Of a DNA stretch of 64,000 bases, positions 24,760 through 33,933 are shown piece after piece. A model generated the notes under the pieces. The model made no database searches, was not told where the DNA came from, and saw only the letters and a program-made list of their open reading frames with translations. Made by a program: the position numbers and the translations under genes. Numbering within the stretch: the stretch's first letter is position 1; every line of letters begins with the position of its first letter. Origin of the DNA: Pseudomonas bharatica CSV86 (GTDB lineage Bacteria > Pseudomonadota > Gammaproteobacteria > Pseudomonadales > Pseudomonadaceae); the NCBI RefSeq assembly GCF_000319305.2, contig NZ_AMWJ02000001.1, positions 2,969,952-3,033,951 of the forward strand. The letters are read 5' to 3'.

Positions 24760-25815
24760 ATGACCGCATCACCCAAGCGTTTCGTTCGCCACCTTCTCGC
24801 CGCAGTACTGCTCGCCAGCCTGGGCTGGCAAGCCCAGGCCAAGGGCCTGCCCGGTGCCCCCGCGCCCTTCGACAAGGGCGAGGTGCAGATCGCCCTGGTC
24901 GGCTACCTGTTCTCCGGCGACTTCCCCGAGGCCTACCTGCAAGGCGTGGAAAAACAGGCCGCCGCCCTCGACGTCAAGCTGCGCATCTTCGACGCCCGGC
25001 AGCAGGCGGCCAGCCAGCGCGAGATGATCGAGCGGGCCATCGACCTTGGCGTCGACGGCATCATCGTCCAGCTGGGGCTGGCGGAAACCCTGCGCGACTC
25101 GGTAGAAAAGGCCGTGGCCAAGGGCATCAAGGTGGTGGCCTTCGATGTCGACCTGAACAACCCCAAGGTCACCCAGATCGAACAGGACCACCACGCCATC
25201 GCCCAACTGGCCCTGGACAAGGCGCTGCAGGACAACGGCCCGGCGTTCAACGCCGGCTACGTCTATATCGGCGGCTTCACCCCGATGGAGCGCCGCGACG
25301 AGATCTGGCGCCAGGTCAAGGCGGCCAACCCGGGCATCGTCGAAAAGGCCCGTTTCGGCACGCTCAACCCGCCAATCGCCAACTCGGTAGCCGACCAGGC
25401 CAGTGCCGTGCTGCGCGCCAACCCGGATATCAACGTGATCTTCGCGCCCTTCGACGAGTTCGCCAAAGGCGCCAAGATCGCCGTGGACGAAGCGGGCCGC
25501 GCCGCGAAGATCAGGATCTACAGCGCCGATATCTCCACCGCCGATATCCAGATCATGAAGGAGCCCGACAGCGCCTGGACCGCTACCGCCGCGATCAATC
25601 CACAGGTGGCCGGAGCCATCAGCGTGCGCAGCCTGGCGATGCTGATCGCCGGGGAAGACCCGGGCCAGCGCCTGCTGGTGCCGCCGACCCTGATCAGCCG
25701 CCAGCAGTTGCTTGACCTGGATGTGAAGAACGTCCGCGACCTGGCGCGCAAGGTGCCTGCCTTCGGCGACAGCGCGGCGATTGCCAGCCCGGCATGGATT
25801 CCAAAGGTGGACTGA
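24760..25815 (+). CDS. ABC importer periplasmic substrate-binding protein (RbsB/LacI-fold)
   Basis: 351 aa. Signal peptide FVRHLLAAVLLASLGWQAQA, then a Peripla_BP fold: VQIALVGYLFSGDFPEAYLQ, RAIDLGVDGIIVQLG, VVAFDVDLNNPKVTQIEQDH and INVIFAPFDEFAKGAKIAVD. It delivers solute to the permease. Because its operon faces a DszC/LLM monooxygenase operon and precedes a TonB receptor, the ligand may be an organosulfur or sugar-conjugate compound; this is inference. Confidence 0.9.
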   Translation: MTASPKRFVRHLLAAVLLASLGWQAQAKGLPGAPAPFDKGEVQIALVGYLFSGDFPEAYLQGVEKQAAALDVKLRIFDARQQAASQREMIERAIDLGVDGIIVQLGLAETLRDSVEKAVAKGIKVVAFDVDLNNPKVTQIEQDHHAIAQLALDKALQDNGPAFNAGYVYIGGFTPMERRDEIWRQVKAANPGIVEKARFGTLNPPIANSVADQASAVLRANPDINVIFAPFDEFAKGAKIAVDEAGRAAKIRIYSADISTADIQIMKEPDSAWTATAAINPQVAGAISVRSLAMLIAGEDPGQRLLVPPTLISRQQLLDLDVKNVRDLARKVPAFGDSAAIASPAWIPKVD

Positions 25816-25985
25816 GACCCGAACCCTGAACACTTGCGTGCAACGCCTCTGCCATACAGCGGCGCCTCCCCGCTTCGATCGCACTTTCAATCAAAACTAA
25901 AAAACGGCTGCGGTACTGCCCTGCCCGGCAACTTCCAAGGTTGCCGGTCGTGGGTGCTATTGCCTGCCGTTCAAGGAGCGCTGCC

Positions 25986-28373
25986 ATGCAACACCGCCAA
26001 CTTTCATTACTTGCACTTGCGATAACCTCCGCCTTCTTCCAGTTGAACGTCCGGGCTGAAGACAGCTTGCCGGCCGGCGAAGACGCCAGGCGCCTGGACA
26101 CGGTGCTGGTCACCGGCACCCGCGGCACGGCGCGTACCGTGCTGGACTCGCCGGTACCGGTGGACGTGCTCACGGCTGCCGACCTCAAGGCCACCGGCGC
26201 CAGCAACGGCGAACTGGGCCAGGCCCTGCAGACCCTGCTGCCGTCGTTCAGCATGCCGCGCCAGTCCAACTCCGGCGGTGCCGACCATATCCGCGCCGCG
26301 CAACTGCGCGGGATGAGCCCGGACCAGGTGCTGGTGCTGGTCAACGGCAAGCGCCGGCACACCTCGGCGCTGGTCAACGACTCGTCGAAGATCGGCCGCG
26401 GCACCGCCCCGGTGGACTTCAACTCGATCCCCATCAGCGCGATCAAGCGCATCGAAGTGCTGCGCGACGGAGCCGGGGCGCAGTACGGTTCGGACGCCAT
26501 CGCCGGGGTGATCAACATCATCCTTGACGACGCCCCGGAAGGTGGCGAGGTCTCCACGACCTACGGCGCCTACCACACCCACCAGGATGCCATTGGCCGC
26601 ACCACCACCGATGGCCAGAACAGCCTGACCACGGCCAAGGGCGGCGTACGCCTGGGCGAGGATGGCGGCTTCGTGCGCGGTGGTGCCGAGTACAAGGAAC
26701 GCAACCCGACCAACCGCGCCGGCTTCGACGGCTTCGCCGACACCCCGGGCCAGCGCAACTACGTGATGGGCGACGGTTCGGCGCGGGACGTCAACCTGTG
26801 GTTCAACGGCTCGCTGCCCCTGGGCGAGCACGAGCTGTACTCCTTCGGCACCTGGAACGAGCGCCACTCCACGGGCGCGCAGTTCTACCGCTACCCCTAC
26901 GAGCAACCGCAGTTCTACCCCAACGGCTACCTGCCGCAGTCCCTCGGCGTCAACCAGGATCTCTCCGCCACCGCCGGTTTCAAGGGCCTGCTGGGGGATG
27001 GCTGGGACTTCGACAGCAGCCTGACCCATGGCCGCAACCGCTTCGAATCGGCCAGCCGACGGACCCTGAACGTCAGCCTCGGCGCCGACTCGCCGACCCG
27101 TTTCGATACCGGCGACTACGAGCTGCGCCAGACCACCGCCAACCTCGACTTCAGCCGCGAACTGCGCCTGGCCGAGCGTTCCTTCGTGCTGGCCGTGGGT
27201 GGCGAGTACCGCTACGAGAACTACCTGACCACTGCCGGCGACCCGGCGTCGTACTTCGGCAGCGGCGCCGATGGCGCCAACGGCCTGCGCCCCAGCGAAG
27301 AAGCGGACCTGGACCGCAAGGTGTTCGGCACCTATGCCGAGCTGTCCGGCGACCTCAGCGACCGCCTGTTCGTCGATGCCGCCACGCGCTGGGAACGTTA
27401 CGACGATGCCGGCAGCAAGCTTACCGGCAAGCTCAGCGGGCGCTATCGCCTGAACGAGCAATGGGCCCTGCGTGGCGCGGTATCGAACAATTTCCGCGCG
27501 CCGTCCCTGGCGCAGATCGGCTTCCAGCACACCACCAGCAACTTCGGCGACGGCGGCACCCTCACCGATGTTCGCGTGCTCTCGGTCAACGACCCGATCG
27601 CCCGCGCCCTGGGTGCGGAAAAGCTCGATCCGGAAACCTCGAAGAACTTCAGCCTCGGCGTTACCGCCCAGCTCAGCGAGCGCTTCGATGCCTCGCTGGA
27701 CGTGTTCCGCATCGACGTGAAGGACCGTGTCACCCTGTCCCAGCGCATCGGCGGCGACGCCCTGGAGCAGTACATCAACGACACCTTCGGCGTGGCCGGG
27801 GTGCATGACGTCAACTTCTTCACCAACGCTGCCGATACCCGCACCGATGGTGCCGAACTGGTGCTCAACTATCGCCAGCCGTTCTACGACGGCGAACTGG
27901 CCCTGACCGGTGCCTACACCTGGAACCACACCAAGGTCACCAAAACCAAGGGCACGCCTGCACAGCTCACCGCCCTGGGTATCGGCAACGATGCGCTGGT
28001 CGGTGTCGAGGAGCGCAACACCCTTACCGACGCCGCGCCCAAGGACCGCTTCGTCGTCTCGGCCAACTGGAGCAGCCAGCACTGGGGCCTGCTCGGCCGC
28101 CTGACCCGCCAGGGCGAGACCACCCGCGTCTTCGATTTCGGCGACAGCCAGCCGGAGCAGACCTATGGTGCGGTGTGGCAGCTGGATGCGGAGGTGCAGT
28201 ACAAGTTCACCCCGACCTTCGATATTGCCGTGGGCGGCAACAACCTTACCGACAACTATCCGGAGCGCTCCGGCTCGGAGATCAACTATGGGGGTAACTT
28301 GCCCTATGACGTGCTGTCGCCGATCGGCACCAACGGGGCTTATTACTATGCCCGGGTGACCTACGGGTTCTGA
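25986..28373 (+). CDS. TonB-dependent outer-membrane receptor
   Basis: 795 aa. The start at 25986 has AAGGAG seven bases upstream. A signal peptide ends near LNVRA, and a plug domain begins with RRLDTVLVTGTRG and continues PVDVLTAADLKATG... IRAAQLRGMSPDQVLVLVNG, ending in AQYGSDAIAGVINIIL. A long 22-strand barrel follows, with a terminal aromatic (GAYYYARVTYGF). It should import the solute of the preceding ABC system across the outer membrane. 170 bp separate it from the binding protein, so it may have its own promoter. A clear terminator follows. Confidence 0.92.
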   Translation: MQHRQLSLLALAITSAFFQLNVRAEDSLPAGEDARRLDTVLVTGTRGTARTVLDSPVPVDVLTAADLKATGASNGELGQALQTLLPSFSMPRQSNSGGADHIRAAQLRGMSPDQVLVLVNGKRRHTSALVNDSSKIGRGTAPVDFNSIPISAIKRIEVLRDGAGAQYGSDAIAGVINIILDDAPEGGEVSTTYGAYHTHQDAIGRTTTDGQNSLTTAKGGVRLGEDGGFVRGGAEYKERNPTNRAGFDGFADTPGQRNYVMGDGSARDVNLWFNGSLPLGEHELYSFGTWNERHSTGAQFYRYPYEQPQFYPNGYLPQSLGVNQDLSATAGFKGLLGDGWDFDSSLTHGRNRFESASRRTLNVSLGADSPTRFDTGDYELRQTTANLDFSRELRLAERSFVLAVGGEYRYENYLTTAGDPASYFGSGADGANGLRPSEEADLDRKVFGTYAELSGDLSDRLFVDAATRWERYDDAGSKLTGKLSGRYRLNEQWALRGAVSNNFRAPSLAQIGFQHTTSNFGDGGTLTDVRVLSVNDPIARALGAEKLDPETSKNFSLGVTAQLSERFDASLDVFRIDVKDRVTLSQRIGGDALEQYINDTFGVAGVHDVNFFTNAADTRTDGAELVLNYRQPFYDGELALTGAYTWNHTKVTKTKGTPAQLTALGIGNDALVGVEERNTLTDAAPKDRFVVSANWSSQHWGLLGRLTRQGETTRVFDFGDSQPEQTYGAVWQLDAEVQYKFTPTFDIAVGGNNLTDNYPERSGSEINYGGNLPYDVLSPIGTNGAYYYARVTYGF

Positions 28374-28377
28374 CAGC

Positions 28378-28406
28378 CAGGGGACTTCGGTCCCCTGATG
28401 CTTTTT
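28378..28406 (+). terminator. Rho-independent terminator with UUCG tetraloop
   Basis: Perfect 8-bp stem CAGGGGAC - TTCG - GTCCCCTG followed by ATGCTTTTT. It starts five bases after the TonB receptor stop, and its T-tract reaches the stop of the convergent lipoprotein gene. Confidence 0.88.
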
Positions 28407-28864
28407 CAGAAGGAGACGTGGGCCGGCTGCGACAGGCGCAATACCGACAGGTCCCCCGTGATCCGCTTCCAGGCCAGGCGAATCGCCTCGATATCCTTGC
28501 CCGCCTGGGCGGTGTCGGCATGCAGGATCACGATCACCCGGGTGTCCAGGCGCTCCGGCTCCTTCGCCCCGTGATCCCGCCATTGCCCGTAGGCGTTCAG
28601 TACGCTGAAGCCATCGGGGAAGCGCGGGGTCACTTCCTTATCGAGAAACGCGCGCCAGCGGGATTCGCTGATCACATCCTTGCCACCTTCAAGGCGGCCG
28701 AGGGCGAAATACAGTTCGGTACGCTGCCAGGCAGCCTGGGCAGGCCGGCTCGGATCGCCTTGCAACGTTGAACTTGCGGGGTGGGTCGTGTGAACGGGAA
28801 GTTGGGTATTGGCACAGCCGGAAAGTGCAACCAGAACCGAGGCAAGAACCAGACGGCGAAACAT
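28406..28864 (-). CDS. DUF3574-type lipoprotein
   Basis: 152 aa. Lipoprotein signal MFRRLVLASVLVALSGCAN with lipobox L-S-G-C (Cys17), followed by a small domain with WQRTELYFALGRLEGGKDVI, SRWRAFLDKEVTPRFPDGFS and LDTRVIVILHADT, which resembles DUF3574 proteins. It is probably membrane-anchored in the periplasm; function is unknown. Monocistronic, convergent with the TonB receptor. Confidence 0.8.
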   Translation of the reverse strand: MFRRLVLASVLVALSGCANTQLPVHTTHPASSTLQGDPSRPAQAAWQRTELYFALGRLEGGKDVISESRWRAFLDKEVTPRFPDGFSVLNAYGQWRDHGAKEPERLDTRVIVILHADTAQAGKDIEAIRLAWKRITGDLSVLRLSQPAHVSF

Positions 28865-28967
28865 GGAATATCCTTTTTCGAGTTATAGGCGAGGCACTAT
28901 AGGAAGGAATATCCGGGGTTCAAAATAACCAATTAACAGATAGATATATTTATAGAAATACTGCAGA

Positions 28968-29060
28968 CCCTGTGGGAGCGGGTTCATCGGAACGCCGAAC
29001 CGCCGCGATTGCGATATTGGATTCACTACCCTAATCGCGGGTGAACCCGCTCCCACAGGG
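28968..29060. repeat. REP pair of the GGGAGCGGG subtype
   Basis: CCCTGTGGGAGCGGGTTCA at 28968 and its inverse TGAACCCGCTCCCACAGGG ending at 29060, with inner GCGATTGCGATATTG. This differs in the core from the GGGAGCTGG subtype elsewhere in the window. Confidence 0.88.
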
Positions 29061-29071
29061 TCTGCGTCAAT

Positions 29072-30046
29072 CTACCGATCGCTTAGCATCGCCTGTATCT
29101 GCTGCGTCGCCTGCCGCGTACTCTCCGCCAGTTTCTTCACCTCCTCCGCCACCACCGAAAAGCCGCGCCCGACCTCCCCGGCCCGGGCTGCTTCGATCGC
29201 GGCATTCAGTGCCAGCAGGTTGGTCTGCTCGGCGATGCTCTTGATCACGCCCACCACCGTGGCAATCTGCGCATAGGTGGTCTGGTTCTGCGCGAGCATC
29301 TGTTCGTGGCTGGCCTGGGCACTGCGTTCGTCGCTGATATCCCGCACCGCGCCGATCACACGCACCAGCACGCCCCTTTCGTCCCGTACCGCACAGCCGC
29401 GCTCGCGGCACCAGATGTAGCCGCGGGTCTTGTGGCGCATGCGGTACTCGAACACGTATTCGCCACTGGCCCCGGGCTTGAGGATTTCGCGGTCGAAGAT
29501 CGCCATGATCTGCGGCAGGTCGTCGGGATGGGTGATGCCGACCTGGGTGTCCCAACCGTCCGGCAGCTCCGCAGGGCCGTAGCCCATCACCGCGCGGAAC
29601 TGGTTGGAGATGCGCATATGGCTGTCCGGGTGTTGCAGATCGCCCAGGACCACCTTGATGTCCCAGGTGCCCTCGGTGATGGTGGATTCCAGTTGCGCCC
29701 AGATCGCCGCCTGCTGGCGGTGCGCCTCAAGCTGCCGTTCGAGGTCGGCGACGCAGGCCGCCAGGTCGCTGCAGCGCTGTTCCAGGCGGACCACCTCGGC
29801 CTCGGTACGCTGACCCTGTTCCGTGGCCTGCTCGGCCTGCTGGCGCGACTCGCTGGCGAGGGCGTGTGCTTCGTCGAGCTGGCGCCGCTGCTGCTGACGC
29901 GCCACTGCCAGTTCGCGCAGGGCCGCGAGCACGGCCGGGTGTCGCTGCAGGTGCGGCGCGTCCATCCCGTCCCAAGGCTCCCCGTGGCCGACCCGCGCCA
30001 GCAAGGACTCCAGCTCCCGCACCCAATGATCGTTCCTGAAAAACAT
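29072..30046 (-). CDS. Soluble PAS methyl-accepting chemotaxis protein with shortened signalling domain
   Basis: 324 aa. Start [20 protein letters not shown] at 30046. An N-terminal coiled coil rich in Gln/Glu (about 45-115) precedes a PAS domain (about 125-235; [35 protein letters not shown]). The C-terminus ends 35 residues after the hairpin tip [18 protein letters not shown], so only a short MCP module is present. No transmembrane segments. Similar short PAS-MCP proteins occur in pseudomonads; the stimulus is unknown. Confidence 0.85.
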   Translation of the reverse strand: MFFRNDHWVRELESLLARVGHGEPWDGMDAPHLQRHPAVLAALRELAVARQQQRRQLDEAHALASESRQQAEQATEQGQRTEAEVVRLEQRCSDLAACVADLERQLEAHRQQAAIWAQLESTITEGTWDIKVVLGDLQHPDSHMRISNQFRAVMGYGPAELPDGWDTQVGITHPDDLPQIMAIFDREILKPGASGEYVFEYRMRHKTRGYIWCRERGCAVRDERGVLVRVIGAVRDISDERSAQASHEQMLAQNQTTYAQIATVVGVIKSIAEQTNLLALNAAIEAARAGEVGRGFSVVAEEVKKLAESTRQATQQIQAMLSDR

Positions 30047-30136
30047 CAGTGCACACCGTCTGCCAGTGAAAAACACCGAGTTGACCGGATTGTGCCGGCG
30101 CCGTCTTGCACCCGGGTGCCGGGCATTTGATCGTCG

Positions 30137-30163
30137 CTGCCAGGAATGTCGCGATCCTGGCAG
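30137..30163. promoter_or_regulatory. 27-bp inverted repeat in divergent gap
   Basis: Perfect 9-bp arms CTGCCAGGA / TCCTGGCAG around ATGTCGCGA, roughly midway between the divergent PAS-MCP and MFS genes. There is no T-tract on either side, which favours a binding site over a terminator. Confidence 0.4.
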
Positions 30164-30263
30164 GCATACGCATGCCTTCGACAGGCTGGGTCAAGACGCC
30201 GCGCGCGCAAGCGGGTAAAGTCAGGCAGGCCCGTTCTTCCATCGGCCATGGCGTGCGCGAATC

Positions 30264-31523
30264 GTGAAAGTTGAGCAACAAACCCGCCCGAACCGCTGGC
30301 CCGCCGTGTTGCGGGCCCTGCATCATCGCAATTTCCGCCTGTACTTCGCCGGTCATGCGGTATCCACACTCGGCACCTGGATGCAGACCGTGGCGCTGTC
30401 CTGGCTGGTCTATCGCCTGACCGGCTCGGCCGCGCTGCTGGGCATCACCACCTGCGCCACCCTGCTTCCGCAATTGCTGGTGGGGCCGATCGCCGGGGCC
30501 TGGATCGACCGGCACGACAAGCGCAGCCTGCTGATGAAGGTCGAAGCCCTGCTCGCTGCCCAGGCCCTGTTGCTGGCAGTGCTGACCGGCCTTGAGCTGA
30601 TCACCCCGGGCCTGATCGTGACCCTGGCCGCCACCCTGGGGATCCTCAATGCGGTGGACACACCGTTGCGCCAGTCCCTGCTCAGCCGCCTGGTGGACGA
30701 CCGCGCCGACCTGCCCAACGCCCTGGCCCTCAACGCCATGCTCTTCACCTGCTCGCGCTTCATCGGCCCACCGCTGGCCGGCCTGCTCCTGGCATTGACC
30801 GGCGAGGCGCTGTGCTTTGCCCTGAATGCACTGTCCTATGGCGGACTGATCCTCGGCCTGCAACTGATCCGCCTGGCACCCGGGGAAAAGGCCAGCGGCA
30901 GCATGCGCCACATGTTCCGCGAGGGGCTCGACTACGTGCTGCACTCGCCGTCGTTGCGCAGCCTGATGCTCGGGGTGCTGATGGTCAACCTGACCGCGTC
31001 CACCTACGCCGTGCTGCTGCCGGTGTTCGTCCACGATATCTTCACCGGCGACGCGCGGACCCTGGGCTGGCTGTGGGGCGCCGCCGGGCTCGGCTCGCTG
31101 CTGTCCACCGTGCTGCTGGCCGGCCACCAGGGCACCGATCGCCTGCGCAGCCTGATCCTGTATTCCGCCTGTGCCAGTGCCCTCGGCCTGCTGCTGTTCG
31201 CCAGCAGTCGCAGCCTGCCGCTGTCGTTGCTGGCGATGCTGATCCTCGGTTTCGGCGTGACCATCAACAACGTCGGCACCAATATCCTTCTGCAAGGCCA
31301 GGCCCCGGAAGCGCTGCGCGGCCGGGTGGTGTCGATCTACACCTCGACCCGCTTCGGCTTCGACGCCATCGGCGGCCTGCTCGCCGGGATGCTTGCGGGC
31401 CATATCGGCGGGCCCCGGGCCATGGCGATCGCCGCAGCGCTGCTGAGCTTGTACTACCTCTGGCAGCTAGCGTTGCGTACCCGTGGCGCACCTGAACCCA
31501 CCTCCGAGGAACCGACGCCATGA
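30264..31523 (+). CDS. MFS transporter (EntS-like exporter family)
   Basis: 419 aa with about 12 hydrophobic helices. Starts at GTG 30264. RNFRLYFAGHAVSTLGTWMQ and the loop GAWIDRHDKRSLL between helices 2 and 3 are typical of the DHA3/EntS-type drug or siderophore exporters. The LuxR regulator follows 43 bp after the stop. Substrate unknown. Confidence 0.87.
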   Translation: MKVEQQTRPNRWPAVLRALHHRNFRLYFAGHAVSTLGTWMQTVALSWLVYRLTGSAALLGITTCATLLPQLLVGPIAGAWIDRHDKRSLLMKVEALLAAQALLLAVLTGLELITPGLIVTLAATLGILNAVDTPLRQSLLSRLVDDRADLPNALALNAMLFTCSRFIGPPLAGLLLALTGEALCFALNALSYGGLILGLQLIRLAPGEKASGSMRHMFREGLDYVLHSPSLRSLMLGVLMVNLTASTYAVLLPVFVHDIFTGDARTLGWLWGAAGLGSLLSTVLLAGHQGTDRLRSLILYSACASALGLLLFASSRSLPLSLLAMLILGFGVTINNVGTNILLQGQAPEALRGRVVSIYTSTRFGFDAIGGLLAGMLAGHIGGPRAMAIAAALLSLYYLWQLALRTRGAPEPTSEEPTP

Positions 31524-31566
31524 CCGACCTGCTGCGTCAGCAACCGACCGTCACCCTGGAGGACGC

Positions 31567-32277
31567 ATGAACAGCGCCAGCGCCGAGGAGCTCGGCCGCT
31601 ACTGCCTGCACGCCTTCAGCCAGCAGGTACCGGCCAGCCTTGCCGCGTTCTATCGGGTGGACGAACACCTGCTGGCCTGCGATTTCCAGCTGCTCGGCAT
31701 GCAACCACCGATGCACCGCCACTACCTCGAGCATTACCGTCACCTCGATCCGCTCAAGCCGGGCAACTGCAAGGCGATCGGCCTGCCGGTGGTGTCGCTG
31801 CGCCAGGGCCTGGCCCATCAGGATGCGGCGCTGGGCCGCGAATACCTGGGTTTCCTGCGCCAGCACAAGGTCGTGGATGTGGTGGAAGTCACGGCCTGGG
31901 TCGAAGGGCGACTGACCGCCGGGATCTCCCTGTTGCGCGATGGCTCGCTGGGGGCGTTCAAGGTCGAGGAACTGGAGCGCCTGTTGCCGTTGCACGGCTT
32001 GATGCAGATGGCGGCGCGGCAGTTGCCGACGCCTGTGCTGGACCGGCTGGCCGGGTTGACGCCAAGGGAGCGGGAGATTGCCCTGCTGCTGCGCGACGGA
32101 GCCTGCAACAAGACCCTGGCGCGGCAACTGGAGCTGGGTTTGCCGACGGTTAAGACCCACCTGATCAACCTGTTTCGCAAGGTGGGCGTGAGGAACAGGA
32201 CGGAGTTGGTGGGGTATTGTTCCTGTAGGATCGCAAGGGCAACGCGGCCCCTGTGGGGGCGGGTTTACCCGCGATGA
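31567..32277 (+). CDS. LuxR-family transcriptional regulator
   Basis: 236 aa. ATG 31567 follows GGAGG closely. A globular N-terminal domain (about 1-150) precedes a GerE/LuxR helix-turn-helix LTPREREIALLLRDGACNKT-LARQLELGLPTVKTHLINLF (about 160-215). The last residues (GYCSCRIARATRPLWGRVYP) are encoded by a REP element, so the natural stop has probably been lost and a REP-derived tail added. It likely regulates itself or the MFS gene just upstream. Confidence 0.85.
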   Translation: MNSASAEELGRYCLHAFSQQVPASLAAFYRVDEHLLACDFQLLGMQPPMHRHYLEHYRHLDPLKPGNCKAIGLPVVSLRQGLAHQDAALGREYLGFLRQHKVVDVVEVTAWVEGRLTAGISLLRDGSLGAFKVEELERLLPLHGLMQMAARQLPTPVLDRLAGLTPREREIALLLRDGACNKTLARQLELGLPTVKTHLINLFRKVGVRNRTELVGYCSCRIARATRPLWGRVYPR

Positions 32278-32565
32278 CGGTAGTGAATCCACTGAAGCAA
32301 TCGCGGCGGTTCGGCGCTCCGATGAACCCGCTCACACAGTGACCGTGCCCAACACAAAACCTGCGGTTGGCCGAGAAACTCGTGGGAGCGGGTTCACCCG
32401 GGATTACGATAGTGGCCACACCACCGCAATCGCTGGCAAGCCAGCTCCCACAGTGACCGTGTCGGGCACCAAACCCTCGGCTGGCCGAGAAACCTGTGGG
32501 AGCTGGCTTGCCAGCGATAGCAATAGTGGCCTCACCACCGCAATTGCGGGTAAACCCCCACAGGG
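32249..32565. repeat. REP-rich intergenic stretch
   Basis: At least five REP-type half elements of both subtypes (GGGGCGGGTTTACCCGCG, GTGGGAGCGGGTTCACCCG, GCTGGCAAGCCAGCTCCCAC, GTGGGAGCTGGCTTGCCAGC, GCGGGTAAACCCCCACAGGG) with the shared linker GGCTGGCCGAGAAAC or close variants. It fills the gap between the LuxR and GFA genes and holds no gene. Confidence 0.87.
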
Positions 32566-32607
32566 TCCCTGCTACATTCACACTGGCCAATGTTCAAAGG
32601 ACTGCCC

Positions 32608-32977
32608 ATGCCCACCACCTACCAAGGCGGCTGCCTCTGCGGCTTCATCCGCTATACCGCCCAGGGCCCGCCGAAAAACCCCACACCTGCTCCTGCCGCA
32701 ACTGCCAGCAGCACAGCGGTGCCCTCACCGCGCTCTGGGTCGAATTCCCCCGGACCGTATCGAATGGACCGGCGCAGGCGGCGCCCCCGCCCTCTACCGC
32801 TCCTCGGACTATTCCAGCCGCGCCTTCTGCCCGCGCTGTGGCAGCTCCCTCGGTGCAGTGGACGACGAGCCGGTGATCGCCCTGCTGGTCGGCGGCTTCG
32901 ACGAACCGACCGCCCCGGAGCTCGAGCCTGAATACCACGCCTTCGAAGACTGCCAGCCCGCCTGGTGGCGTACCTGA
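32608..32977 (+). pseudogene. GFA/CENP-V family zinc protein, two frameshifts
   Basis: The start MPTTYQGGCLCGFIRYTAQG at 32608 (AAAGGA six bases upstream) is followed in the next frame by HTCSCRNCQQHSGALTALWV, and in a third frame by RIEWTGAGGAPALYRSSDYS and FCPRCGSSLGAVDDE, ending AWWRT at 32977. Joined, these make one normal family member of about 124 aa with Cys motifs CLC, CSCRNC and CPRC for zinc. Both breaks behave as one-base losses, at the A5C4 run near 32674-32682 and the C5 run at 32747-32751. It is either a pseudogene or, more likely, has two homopolymer sequencing errors. Confidence 0.8.
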
Positions 32978-33114
32978 CCACTACGCAACACATAGGGGGT
33001 CAGGGTAGATCCGCTACCAACGCCATGCTGCCATCTCAACCATCCGGTTGATACCACCCGACCGCCATGCCCGGCACCATCACGGCTCCAATCAACAACA
33101 ACGAGCCATCTCCC

Positions 33115-33933
33115 ATGACCACCCATACCGACTGGATCTCCGTAGGCGCCCTGGCCGACGGTTTCGCCCCTGAAGCGTTCATCCTGCCGCAACTGGCCGA
33201 ACTGGCCGGGCAGCGCATGACCCTCAATTTCGCCAATGGCTGGTCCATCGAGCACCGCTTCGACGCCGAACAACTGCACTGGCACGCCGCCGACGGTCAC
33301 TCCAGCGGCAGCGCACCCTACCGCGCTACCTCGGTGCGCACAGGGATAGTGCTGGTGGACTTCCTCAAGACCGAGAACGGCCAGACCTGGTCGATTTCCC
33401 TGGTACTCGACACCCTGAGCCAGTCATTCACCGCGGTAATCGGCAGCATGCCCGAGGCCGAGGAAACCCGGGAAGGCATGTTCCACCGCGCCCTGGCCGG
33501 CAAGCCGCTGACCTGCGTCGACGCGCAATTCCTCCACGGCACCCTTGACCGCCCCTGGCAGGAAGGCGCCTGCCCGCATGTACCGACCGCCGAGCTGGTG
33601 GGTATCCGCAACCTGTATCGCTACAGCCCGACCGAGGAATACGAACACATCTACCTCAACGAGAACTTCTATACCTGGCAGTGCCTCAAGGGCGTCGAGC
33701 AGGGCCTGTGCGACACCGACCGCTGCCACTACTACAAGATCGCCGATGAGCTGTACCTGTTCGTCTGGCGTGAAAAGATCATCCCGACCCTGGGCCTGGT
33801 GATGATCGACCTGCGCGCCCACCGCAGCGACGGCAAGATCTTCGGCCATGCCGAGGGCGGCTTCGAGGCGTTCAGCAACTTCCCGGTGGCGTCGTATTGC
33901 AGCCTGATCAACACCACGGTCCACGAAGGATGA
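33115..33933 (+). CDS. MoaF-related protein
   Basis: 272 aa if started at ATG 33115 (TTHTDWISVGALADGFAPEA); an ATG at 33067 in frame would add 16 residues without a ribosome-binding site. The sequence resembles the MoaF family of the bacterial monoamine regulon, a two-lobed lipocalin-like protein (ISLVLDTLSQSFTAVIGSMP in lobe one; EYEHIYLNENFYTWQCLKGV in lobe two). Its stop overlaps the next start (ATGA). In Klebsiella moaF is paired with moaE, an SDR, as here. Biochemical role is unclear. Confidence 0.8.
   Translation: MTTHTDWISVGALADGFAPEAFILPQLAELAGQRMTLNFANGWSIEHRFDAEQLHWHAADGHSSGSAPYRATSVRTGIVLVDFLKTENGQTWSISLVLDTLSQSFTAVIGSMPEAEETREGMFHRALAGKPLTCVDAQFLHGTLDRPWQEGACPHVPTAELVGIRNLYRYSPTEEYEHIYLNENFYTWQCLKGVEQGLCDTDRCHYYKIADELYLFVWREKIIPTLGLVMIDLRAHRSDGKIFGHAEGGFEAFSNFPVASYCSLINTTVHEG

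Noticed and set aside
26007..28583. 858-codon open frame on the minus strand
   Set aside because: Antisense to the TonB receptor, which has a ribosome-binding site, signal peptide and plug/barrel motifs.
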